Assembly: GCA_964609375.1 (NCBI GenBank)
Contig: CAZSSA010000022.1
Span: 1 to 29,353, forward strand
Source of the DNA: CAZDUS01 sp964609375
GTDB taxonomy: Bacteria; Verrucomicrobiota; Kiritimatiellia; CAIKKV01; CAITUY01
DNA: 29,353 bases
Reading direction: 5' to 3'
The notes beneath the pieces are model-generated. The model had not been told where the DNA came from and made no database searches. It saw only the letters and a program-made list of their open reading frames with translations. This document shows positions 8,387-15,598 of this stretch, piece after piece. The translations under genes were made by a program, and so were the position numbers. The stretch's first letter is position 1. Each line of letters opens with the position of its first letter.

Positions 8387-9000
8387 AACCCCATCAGGCT
8401 CCCCGTCTTGATATCCTGTTCTCAGCAGGTCAAATCCGGCGCCGACTGACCCGGCTCGCCGATGAGATCACCACTACCTGCCCCGACAAGGAACTGGTGG
8501 TCGTCGCCGTGCTCAAGGGGAGTTATGTCTTCCTCGCCGACTTGGCTCGCCTCCTCGCCATCCGCAATATCCATCTCATCATCGACTTCCTGTGCCTTTC
8601 CACTTACGGAGTCAATACCATCAGCTCCGGCAAGGTCAACATCCGCCAGAACCTTTCCATCCCGGTTAAAGGAAAATCCGTGCTCCTCCTCGACGACATC
8701 CTCGACTCCGGTTTGACGCTTCAATACGCCAAAACCCTGCTAAAAAAGAGAGGGGCCCGCACAATCAAAACCTGCGTTCTTCTGGATAAACCTTCACGCC
8801 GTAACGTCCCGATCACCGCCGACTTTGTTGGATTCACCATTGGCGATACGTTTGTGGTCGGTTATGGACTCGACTACAAGAACCACTACCGACAACTTCC
8901 TTGCATCGCCAATATATCCATCCCTTTGCCATCCACCGCAAAACCGTCATCAATCAATAAACTTCTTTCCCGGAAAGTCCAGCACAGGAACCTCTCATGA
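8383..9000 (+). CDS. hpt: Hypoxanthine (purine) phosphoribosyltransferase
   Basis: Type I phosphoribosyltransferase that salvages hypoxanthine/guanine to IMP/GMP using PRPP. Family features in order: VLKGSYVFLADLARLL, the 13-residue PRPP motif VLLLDDILDSGLTL (about 104-117), VLLDKPSRRNV with the purine-specific Lys, and DFVGFTIGDTFVVGYGLDY near the C-terminus. At 205 residues it is slightly longer than typical bacterial Hpt (about 180), through a C-terminal tail rich in Ser/Pro/Lys. The start sits in an ATGA overlap with the preceding gene, with AGGA upstream. A cytosolic purine enzyme inside a membrane-protein operon is unexpected. guaA, on the opposite strand at 15599-17143, is the other GMP-producing gene nearby. 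Confidence 0.92.
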   Translation: MKPHQAPRLDILFSAGQIRRRLTRLADEITTTCPDKELVVVAVLKGSYVFLADLARLLAIRNIHLIIDFLCLSTYGVNTISSGKVNIRQNLSIPVKGKSVLLLDDILDSGLTLQYAKTLLKKRGARTIKTCVLLDKPSRRNVPITADFVGFTIGDTFVVGYGLDYKNHYRQLPCIANISIPLPSTAKPSSINKLLSRKVQHRNLS

Positions 9001-9899
9001 GTGACATCATTCGGCGCAAGTGCGACAACATCGTCAATGCCGGCCTGGGTGCAAATGTCATCCTGGCTGGCCTGAAAACCTCCATCGGCATCATCGGCCA
9101 TAGCCCCGCCCTTCTGGCCGATGGAATCAACTCCGCCTCCGATGTCACCTACTATATCGTGGTGAAGATCTTCATGAAGCTCGCCGGCAAGCCTCCGGAT
9201 CAGGAGCACCCCTACGGCCATACTCAACTCGAAACCATCGCCGCACTCGTCGTGGGCTCGTTCATCGTCGCCACCGCCGTCGCCATTTTCCTCGACGCCA
9301 TCGACAAGGTGTACGACTTCATGACCGGCGCCAGCACTTATGCCGGCGCCGAAACCATCGCCCTCTGGGTCGCCCTGCTGACCATCGTTATGAAAATTGT
9401 GCTCACCATTTTCACCCGGCGTATCGGCAAACAATCAAATAACGCTGCCATCCTCGCTCTGGCCTACGACCACCGCAACGACGTCCTCTCCGCTTCAGGA
9501 GCCGCTGTCGGCATTTTCCTGGGAATGATCGGTTTTCCCGTCGCCGACCCTCTCGTTAGCGGACTGGTAGCCTTTATGGTCCTGCGAACCGGCATCCAAA
9601 TCCTGCGCGATTCTTCCTCTGATCTCATGGACGCCGTCCCAGGCAAGGAGCTCGATATTCAGGTGCACAAAGCCCTCAAGGCTATCCCCGAGGTAAAAAC
9701 CGTGGAAGAAGTCCACGCTCATCGCTTCGGCCCCTATCTGGTCTTGAATATACAAATCGGGATCGATGGCAACATGACCGTGACCGAGGGCGACACCATC
9801 GCCTCCACCGTCGAATCCACTCTGGCTGGCAGCATCCCCATGGTCATCAAGTCCTACGTCCATTACCACCCCGCACGACTGCCAACTCCTCCCTCATGA
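8997..9899 (+). CDS. Cation diffusion facilitator (CDF) metal exporter, probably Mn/Fe type
   Basis: 300-residue proton-coupled divalent metal exporter of the inner membrane. It has a six-helix transporter domain (to about 210) and a cytoplasmic ferredoxin-like domain (KALKAIPEVKTVEEVHAHRFG, about 229-250). The transport-site residues read N45-x3-D49 (LLADGINSASDV) and D158-x3-D162 (AYDHRNDVLSA), not the His-x3-Asp typical of zinc transporters. Asn/Asp-Asp-Asp sites are reported for manganese-type CDFs, so Mn2+ or Fe2+ is the likelier substrate (inference). HPYGH after helix 2 is also typical. The gene begins in an ATGA overlap with hpt and ends in one with the next gene. Confidence 0.92.
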   Translation: MSDIIRRKCDNIVNAGLGANVILAGLKTSIGIIGHSPALLADGINSASDVTYYIVVKIFMKLAGKPPDQEHPYGHTQLETIAALVVGSFIVATAVAIFLDAIDKVYDFMTGASTYAGAETIALWVALLTIVMKIVLTIFTRRIGKQSNNAAILALAYDHRNDVLSASGAAVGIFLGMIGFPVADPLVSGLVAFMVLRTGIQILRDSSSDLMDAVPGKELDIQVHKALKAIPEVKTVEEVHAHRFGPYLVLNIQIGIDGNMTVTEGDTIASTVESTLAGSIPMVIKSYVHYHPARLPTPPS

Positions 9900-11233
9900 C
9901 GATCCCTCCGCCTCTCATCCTTGCCGGCGTTGTTCCCGCCGCCATTTTCGGAGCCTTGGCGGGCGGTTTCGCAGGATGCATCCCCGCCCTTCACATCTAT
10001 AACCTGCTGGGCGCCATCATGCTCCTGACTGGCGGCTTGCTCTCTGGAACCATCCCCATGGAGTGGGTCGACGCCTTCATCACCGGAATGATTATCGGAT
10101 GGGTCATCGTCAACTCCCTCCCCGCCATCCTTCTCTCCTCCCCGGATGAAAGCGCCCTCTTCACTGTCTTGCCCGGACATCGCTACCTCATGGAGGGCCG
10201 CGGCTATGACGCCGTCCTGTTGACCGCCGCCGGAGCCTCTGGCGGAATCGCCGCCTTGCTTCTCGGTTCAGCCGTCGCTCCTTATCTGTTGCCGCCCATT
10301 CACACCACCCTCGCTCCCCACTACCATTGGATCATCTGGACCGTCATCGCCTTCATGCTCCTCTCGGAATGGCCCCAGGGCCGGACCGCCGCCCTGCCGC
10401 CCATCGACCGTTTCCTCTCCGGCACCCGCAACGCCACCATGGGCTTTCTTGCCTTCGTGCTTTCCGGACTCCTCGGCTTCATCCTCCTCTACCGCCCCTC
10501 CCTCGTCTCCGCCTCCCCAGGCCAGACATTGATGCCCGCTTTCGCCGGCCTCTTCGCCGTGCCATGGCTAGTGATGAACCTCGTCAGCCGCACTCGCCCA
10601 CCCCCCCAACATTCAACCGCTCGCCTGCAAATGACTTCCCGCGAAATACTCCACGGCGTCGTTTCCGGAACCATGGGCGGCGCCTTCGCCGCCTTCATCC
10701 CTGTCGTCAGTGGAGGCATCGGCGGCTTGCTCGCCGGCCACGCCACAACTCTGCGCGAGGAACGCGCCTTCCTCATTTCCCAAGGCGCCTCCAAGGGGGT
10801 CTACTATGCTGGCGCCATTCTGCTCTGGTTCGTTCCTGGCCTTCATCTGGCGCGTGGCGGCGGCGCGGTTTTCCTCCGTAGCCTGCACGCTCCTCTACCC
10901 AGTTCCTACGGTCTCATCGTCGCCGTCATCGCCTTGTCAACCGCCACCGCCCTGCTCGCCTTGCCATTCTTCTCTCGCAACCTGATCCAGATCATCAACC
11001 GTATCGGACACCGCACCGTCTCCTGGATGGCCCTTGTCCTCATTCTCCTTGTCGTAGCCACGATGACAGGACCCTGCGGCTGGTTTGTCATGACCATCGC
11101 CACCGGCATCGGCCTCATCCCACCTCTATTCGGAGCCCGCCGCATGAATGGCCTCGGCATCATCCTCCTGCCCCTGGCCTGCAACATGTCCGGCATCGGC
11201 CCCGCCATCGCCCGTTTCCTTGGAGTCCTCTGA
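9896..11233 (+). CDS. TctA/DUF112-like permease
   Basis: 445-residue, very hydrophobic protein with roughly ten to twelve membrane segments. It shows the internal duplication of the TctA superfamily: a Gly-rich motif GALAGGFAGCIPALHIYN near residue 20 is echoed by GGAFAAFIPVVSGGIGG near 260. TctA is the large permease of tripartite tricarboxylate transporters. Lone TctA-like (DUF112) proteins without TctB/TctC are known mainly from archaea and some bacteria, and their substrates are unknown. No periplasmic binding protein or small subunit is nearby, so a citrate role should not be assumed. It overlaps the CDF gene by ATGA and is followed after one base by the next gene. Confidence 0.7.
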   Translation: MTIPPPLILAGVVPAAIFGALAGGFAGCIPALHIYNLLGAIMLLTGGLLSGTIPMEWVDAFITGMIIGWVIVNSLPAILLSSPDESALFTVLPGHRYLMEGRGYDAVLLTAAGASGGIAALLLGSAVAPYLLPPIHTTLAPHYHWIIWTVIAFMLLSEWPQGRTAALPPIDRFLSGTRNATMGFLAFVLSGLLGFILLYRPSLVSASPGQTLMPAFAGLFAVPWLVMNLVSRTRPPPQHSTARLQMTSREILHGVVSGTMGGAFAAFIPVVSGGIGGLLAGHATTLREERAFLISQGASKGVYYAGAILLWFVPGLHLARGGGAVFLRSLHAPLPSSYGLIVAVIALSTATALLALPFFSRNLIQIINRIGHRTVSWMALVLILLVVATMTGPCGWFVMTIATGIGLIPPLFGARRMNGLGIILLPLACNMSGIGPAIARFLGVL

Positions 11234-11234
11234 T

Positions 11235-12167
11235 ATGAAAGGCATCACTCACTTCACCGTTGGTGTGGCATTCGCCTCGTGCTTTCCCGCCGCCGTTCAA
11301 GCGGGGGCGGACGGAAATCCGCTCTATTTCATTCTCGGAGGCGTCTTCGGCCTTTTCCCTGATACCCTCGACTTCAAACTGCTTCGTTTCCTGCACCATC
11401 ACGACATGGAGGTCATCACCGATCCATCCCATCCTGATCCCGCCTTGATCGCCAACACCCTGGCCCTTGCCATTTGCCGGACCCACGACACAAAAAAAGG
11501 GACGCGGGTTCAACTCCACACATCGCAACCCGGCGTCGGGTTGTGGCACCAGTTCCGTATCACGCTCAACAGGCCGGACCGCCACATCACCGTCGCCTTT
11601 ACCGGTGTCGTAACCACCAGCCGGCACATGACCCCTGACCAGCCATACCCTCCCACCGAAGCCACCGCATCCCTGCCCTGTGCCGTCACCACTGATTACA
11701 CCGCGACCACGGAAATGGATATTTTCAGCGGGCCTTCCTTCACCTTTGAACCGCTTCCTGACGGCAGAGTCCAGGCCCGCTTCATCCCTTGGCATCGCCA
11801 CGGGACTCATAGTCTTCCCATCGCGGCAGGAGTCGGTCTGGTCGTCGGAGGGAGCCTTGGCCCCATCGCGGGCGTCATTTCAGGCGGCGCATGGGCATGC
11901 CATGCCTTGCTCGACCAATGTGGATTCATGGGCTCCAATTTACTTTTCCCCTTCACCCGGCACCGGACACCGGGTCTGCAATGGGGCGCCTCGGGAAACG
12001 CACTGGCCAATTTCAGCATGGTATGGCTGTCCAGCCTGTTGGTGTATTGGAATCTTTCCCGAGGGGCGCCGGGCGTACCCGCTCCATCCTTCCCCCATCT
12101 CTTCCTCTACGCAGGAGCCCTCCCCCTTGCCCTCGCCGCATGGTTAAACCGCAGGCTGAAGAAATAG
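11235..12167 (+). CDS. YdjM/DUF457-type membrane metal-dependent hydrolase
   Basis: 310 residues. The N-terminus MKGITHFTVGVAFASCFP, the motif GLFPDTLDFK (about 45-54), HRHGTHSLPIAAGVGLV (about 190) and WACHALLDQCGFMGSNLLFPF are the His/Asp signatures of the YdjM (LexA-binding, inner-membrane hydrolase) family, whose substrates are mostly unknown. Between the first and second halves is an unusual soluble insertion (about residues 60-185), rich in beta-type sequence (GTRVQLHTSQ, RHITVAFTGVVTTS) and not normal for the family as I know it. The ATG at 11235 follows the previous TGA by one base; a longer frame from 11148 would overlap the permease and is rejected. Last gene of the operon before gap 1. 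Confidence 0.75.
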   Translation: MKGITHFTVGVAFASCFPAAVQAGADGNPLYFILGGVFGLFPDTLDFKLLRFLHHHDMEVITDPSHPDPALIANTLALAICRTHDTKKGTRVQLHTSQPGVGLWHQFRITLNRPDRHITVAFTGVVTTSRHMTPDQPYPPTEATASLPCAVTTDYTATTEMDIFSGPSFTFEPLPDGRVQARFIPWHRHGTHSLPIAAGVGLVVGGSLGPIAGVISGGAWACHALLDQCGFMGSNLLFPFTRHRTPGLQWGASGNALANFSMVWLSSLLVYWNLSRGAPGVPAPSFPHLFLYAGALPLALAAWLNRRLKK

Positions 12168-12176
12168 GGTTCAGGG
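12166..12176 (+). repeat. Partial TTCAGGG heptamer repeat next to gap 1
   Basis: AGGGTTCAGGG overlaps the last base or two of the preceding gene and stands 9 bases before the N run. It is the complement of the CCCTGAA repeat in priA, in a partial form of about one and a half units, suggesting the gap was caused by a longer repeat array. Confidence 0.55.
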
Positions 12177-12185
12177 TAATAAGGG

Positions 12186-12285
12186 NNNNNNNNNNNNNNN
12201 NNNNNNNNNNNNNNNNNNNNNNNNNNNNNNNNNNNNNNNNNNNNNNNNNNNNNNNNNNNNNNNNNNNNNNNNNNNNNNNNNNNNN
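12186..12285. other. Assembly gap 1 (100 N)
   Basis: Exactly 100 N, the conventional placeholder for a gap of unknown size. The distance and even the adjacency of the flanking genes are therefore not certain. Confidence 0.99.
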
Positions 12286-12297
12286 GGCGCAGGAGCC

Positions 12298-13050
12298 TCA
12301 GTCATGCGGCGGCAAAACCCCGTTTTCATTAAGGTAGTCACGCACATCCGCCGGCAGGAGCCCTTTCCCCTCCCACTCAATCTTGCGCCCTCCTCCATGC
12401 TCCCCGTTCATCCTGAAAACCAGTGGCCGGTTCGGCAGCGGAATGTAGGGTGGATACACTCCCCCTCGCTGCTGGATGTATTTCTCCAACTTCGCCGGCA
12501 GGGGCCCCACACCGTTGTACTGAATGTATTCGCTGACCACATGGTACAACCGCTCTTCAGTATCGGGCATTTTCGCCTGGGCCGTTTCCGGCGGCGCATC
12601 CTTGCCCTTGCTCACCTTCCGCGTCTTATCTTTCCCGTAGACCGCCCAGGCAAACCCGATCGCGTTCAACCGCTTGACCCGCTCCGGGTCTAGCGCCCCC
12701 TTCTTGTTTCGATGCCGCTGATTCGAAACCCACGTCGCCAGATTTAAATCACGCGCCCACTGCGACGGAACATCACAATGCCCCTGACTCTTCTTGAATT
12801 TCAATAGCCGCTCGAACATGGCATCCCAAACCCGCCCCGTGGGCGACCACTCAAATCCAAGCTTGTCAAGCCGCTCAATTTCCTTTGCCGTCAACTCTCC
12901 CAGCTTGCGCCGATACCGTTGCATGGCAACCCACCGTCCAAGTTGAGGGTTTTTCTTCCAGTTGGCGGGAACCTTGCAATGTCCTTGCTGCTTGCAAAAC
13001 GACGTCAGCGCTTTGAACATTTCTTCCCAATCGACGCATTGACGGGCCAT
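12298..13050 (-). CDS. Orphan helicase-associated-domain protein
   Basis: 250 residues carrying two helicase-associated (HA) domains at about 6-69 and 74-137. Each follows the pattern W..M...L..F...GHC.VP..W, L..WV..QR, and ending RL..(I/L)GF.W. HA domains are usually found in multiple copies at the C-terminus of large superfamily 2 helicases and are thought to bind nucleic acid; here there is no helicase part. A Lys-rich linker (about 143-165) leads to an unrecognised C-terminal part (about 165-250) with YPPYIPLPNRPLVFRMNG. The start has GGGGAGAG upstream at good distance, so this looks like a complete gene rather than a helicase remnant. It lies next to gap 1, but its stop (12298-12300) is outside the gap. 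Confidence 0.8.
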   Translation of the reverse strand: MARQCVDWEEMFKALTSFCKQQGHCKVPANWKKNPQLGRWVAMQRYRRKLGELTAKEIERLDKLGFEWSPTGRVWDAMFERLLKFKKSQGHCDVPSQWARDLNLATWVSNQRHRNKKGALDPERVKRLNAIGFAWAVYGKDKTRKVSKGKDAPPETAQAKMPDTEERLYHVVSEYIQYNGVGPLPAKLEKYIQQRGGVYPPYIPLPNRPLVFRMNGEHGGGRKIEWEGKGLLPADVRDYLNENGVLPPHD

Positions 13051-13153
13051 GATTGCTCTCCCCCGCTAAAACGAACGTCCACTCCCGCAACGTAAAGCCG
13101 AATGACTTTCCCGTGGCGGCAATATTCTGTCACGCATGTGCCGGATGAACAAC

Positions 13154-14074
13154 TTATTTATAGAGCGGATAATGCTGTCCAATCCACGACTGCGATCGCT
13201 CAAGCACTTCCGGCAACACCACATCGCAATCCCGCGGCACCACCCCGCCCAGCCCCCGCAATCGCTCGACAGAAAGCGCCGCATCCATCGGTCGCGGCGC
13301 TTTCCTCGCCACATCCACCGTAGACGGCCTCACAAGGTCGGTCTTCACCCCTAGCAACCGGCCGATCAAAAGGGCCCACTCGTACCGGGTCACCCCGACT
13401 CCGCTGCCGGCATGCATAATCCCGGCAACCTCCCCCCGCTCCAAAAGAAAACAAATGACACTCGCCACATCATCCACAAGCAAGGGATACCGCTTCAAGA
13501 CATGATCTTGTTCATTGGTTTTCCCGCCAAGAACCGACTCAATCCCTTCCTCTATCATCGGGGACGATACCAGCGTCGATGGAACCGCATACAAAGCGCC
13601 AATCCGCAGAATACTAGCCGCCGGATATATCTCAGCCACGCGGCGCTCCGCCTCCAGCTTGCTCTCCCCGTACACATTCACCGGTCGGCAACGATCATTC
13701 TCGCCATAGGGCGGATTGGTTCCGGGAAACACATAGTCGGTGGAAATGTGAATCATCCGTGCGCCCCGCTCCGCCGCCAACCGCGCCAGACGGGCCGGAA
13801 CGTCGGCATTCAGCGCAAAGGCTTCCTCACGATGGGTCTCGCAATAGTCAGGACTGCGATGCGCCGCACAATGCACCACCGCATCCCACTCCTCGCCGCG
13901 CAACAACTCGACATCGGCAGCAACAGTAAGATCCAGCGGCATCATGCCCGGCTCCGCCTTCCGGTTCGCAAGCGCCAATACAGGCACCTCCTGCCTGAGC
14001 CGTTCCACAACAGAACGTCCCAGGAGCCCGCTCGCTCCGGTTACCATGACACGTCGCCTATTCATTACGGTCAT
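13154..14074 (-). CDS. RmlD-like NAD(P)-dependent sugar-nucleotide reductase
   Basis: 306-residue extended short-chain dehydrogenase. Near the N-terminus is the Rossmann motif GASGLLG, followed by HCAAHRSPDYCE, the catalytic STDYVFPG and YGESKLEAE (Tyr-x3-Lys), and PLLVDDVASVICFLLE. It is closest to RmlD/RfbD (dTDP-4-dehydrorhamnose reductase) and to the MAT2B-like branch of that family. No other rhamnose genes are present, so the substrate is open. The start ATG overlaps the stop of the preceding minus-strand gene (ATGA), making it the last gene of the carA operon. A second in-frame ATG lies three codons on. Confidence 0.8.
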   Translation of the reverse strand: MTVMNRRRVMVTGASGLLGRSVVERLRQEVPVLALANRKAEPGMMPLDLTVAADVELLRGEEWDAVVHCAAHRSPDYCETHREEAFALNADVPARLARLAAERGARMIHISTDYVFPGTNPPYGENDRCRPVNVYGESKLEAERRVAEIYPAASILRIGALYAVPSTLVSSPMIEEGIESVLGGKTNEQDHVLKRYPLLVDDVASVICFLLERGEVAGIMHAGSGVGVTRYEWALLIGRLLGVKTDLVRPSTVDVARKAPRPMDAALSVERLRGLGGVVPRDCDVVLPEVLERSQSWIGQHYPLYK

Positions 14075-14919
14075 AACTGTTGCAACGCCTGCTTCATCGC
14101 GGCATCAATGTCGCTCTCCGTAAAACGGTCCGTCAACTTCTTGGTCAACCGCCCGGAACGACTGTAAAACCAGAATTGAGGCAGCGCCTTGACGTCCTTC
14201 GCCTTGCAGATCTCCGCATCCCAGTTTGGCACCACAATGCGAGACATGCTGACGCGACCATTGCTTTTCCGCGCCAACATCTCAATGTAGTTGCCCTGCC
14301 TTACACTCGAATGGGCCGCCGCATAATGGAAATGAATCACATTGACGGCTCCCGCCTTCAGTCGGCTTTCAATATCAACATCCTCTCCACGGCTGATAAC
14401 CGCAACCCCTGAACTCTCCATCTCCCGCCATTTCCCGCCCTGCTTCCATTCCCTTGCCGCGGGCGGCGGCGGCGGTCCCGCCGTCACGGGCCCGGTCTCG
14501 CGAACCCCCTGCTTCTGAACAACGGATGCCTCCGGCACCATTGTCTCAGGACTCCTGACCTCAGGTTCCTGCCGGCCAAGGATCGTAATCGCTTTCAGCA
14601 TCGTTGCCGGGGCTCGGGTCTCACCCGCATCATCCGAAAGAAACACCATATACTTGTCATACCCCTTGAACACCACTGAATCCAACCGCCTGTTGATCAA
14701 CTCCACCAATACCGTGGGGCATGGATTCACCGTAATGCTCTTGACGTTCGAGGCATACTCGCGCACCTCGCTCCCATCAGTCTTCCTGAATACCAGTTGA
14801 TGCTTTTCGAATCCCTCGAAGGTCCCTTCAACGGAATCCCCGTTTGTCCGGATTAACTGATCGGCAAACAAGGCCTGGACCATGCCAATTAGTATAACGG
14901 CCGCTATGCTCTGTTTCAT
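14071..14919 (-). CDS. Secreted protein with two small beta-barrel repeats and a thioredoxin-like domain lacking its cysteines
   Basis: 282 residues beginning with a signal peptide (MKQSIAAVILIGMVQALFA, likely cleaved before Asp20). Two similar segments of about 45 residues follow (RTNGDSVEGTFEGFEKHQLV...NVKSITV and LINRRLDSVVFKGYDKYMVF...MLKAITI), of the small SH3/Sm-like barrel kind. A Pro-rich linker (GPPPPPAA) leads to a C-terminal thioredoxin-like fold (about 190-282). There the usual CxxC site is replaced by AAAHSSV, while the cis-Pro strand LPQFWFYSRSGRL is kept. It is therefore probably a binding protein or a redox-dead thioredoxin. The start at 14919 was chosen because GAGGA lies six bases before it; an ATG at 14925 abuts that site. 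It follows the glycosylase gene after 14 bases. Confidence 0.65.
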   Translation of the reverse strand: MKQSIAAVILIGMVQALFADQLIRTNGDSVEGTFEGFEKHQLVFRKTDGSEVREYASNVKSITVNPCPTVLVELINRRLDSVVFKGYDKYMVFLSDDAGETRAPATMLKAITILGRQEPEVRSPETMVPEASVVQKQGVRETGPVTAGPPPPPAAREWKQGGKWREMESSGVAVISRGEDVDIESRLKAGAVNVIHFHYAAAHSSVRQGNYIEMLARKSNGRVSMSRIVVPNWDAEICKAKDVKALPQFWFYSRSGRLTKKLTDRFTESDIDAAMKQALQQL

Positions 14920-14933
14920 GCACATTCCTCAAC

Positions 14934-15581
14934 TCATTCAGGCAAACTCGTCCATGGGCACCCACGCACGCGGAATCGCCACGGCAACGCCGCATCCGGT
15001 CCGGCATAATCCACTCCAACCCGCGGCCCAGCCTCAATATCGCCCGCCACCACCGTCTCCCCGACATCTTCAATCCATACCGCCGCGCCAGTCAACCGGC
15101 AACCGTTACAGTCCACCCCAATCCCCAGGGCTTCCGTCAACATCCCCGGCCCTCCCGCCACACGCCGATCCAAATGGCGACACCCCCGCCGGACCATCAT
15201 CGTTTCAATTCCCACCACCGGCTCCACCGCCCGAATCAAAACAGCATGGGGAATCCCATCCACATTGGTCACCACATTAAACAGGGAATGCAGGCCATAA
15301 CAGCGAAATACATACGCCACGCCACCATTCCGGTACATGATTTCCGTGCGCGCCGTCCTCCGGTTCCCATACGCATGGCTGGCCCGATCCTCCGGCCCCG
15401 CATACGCCTCCGTCTCCACAATGCGCCCACCCGTCACCACTCGCCCCTGCACCCGCGTCATTAATCGCATTCCCAACAACGCTTTGGCAATTTGAACCAC
15501 ATCCGGACCCCGGTAAAACTCCACACCCAGCTTACCACCACGGGCAAGTTTACGATTCGGATCAATCGCCCCTTCTCCCAT
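14934..15581 (-). CDS. Alkyladenine (3-methyladenine) DNA glycosylase, AAG/MPG family
   Basis: Base-excision repair enzyme that removes alkylated purines. The 215-residue sequence contains the family core GRIVETEAYAGPEDRASHAYG, with the catalytic Glu, followed by RTARTEIMYRNGGVAYVFR and CYGLHSLFNVVTN (Tyr/Phe/Val of the DNA-intercalating and recognition region) and AVLIRAVEP. Length is typical of bacterial members (about 190-210). The gene lies 17 bases after guaA and is probably co-transcribed with carA-guaA, though there is no obvious functional link. Confidence 0.93.
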   Translation of the reverse strand: MGEGAIDPNRKLARGGKLGVEFYRGPDVVQIAKALLGMRLMTRVQGRVVTGGRIVETEAYAGPEDRASHAYGNRRTARTEIMYRNGGVAYVFRCYGLHSLFNVVTNVDGIPHAVLIRAVEPVVGIETMMVRRGCRHLDRRVAGGPGMLTEALGIGVDCNGCRLTGAAVWIEDVGETVVAGDIEAGPRVGVDYAGPDAALPWRFRVRGCPWTSLPE

Positions 15582-15598
15582 TCAATCGTCCCCCACGC

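Noticed and set aside
9896..11233. Tricarboxylate (citrate) transporter function for the TctA-like protein
   Set aside because: No TctB or TctC partner is nearby; only the family level is supported.
12304..12693. Plus-strand frame opposite the HA-domain gene
   Set aside because: Shadow of a recognisable minus-strand protein with conserved motifs.
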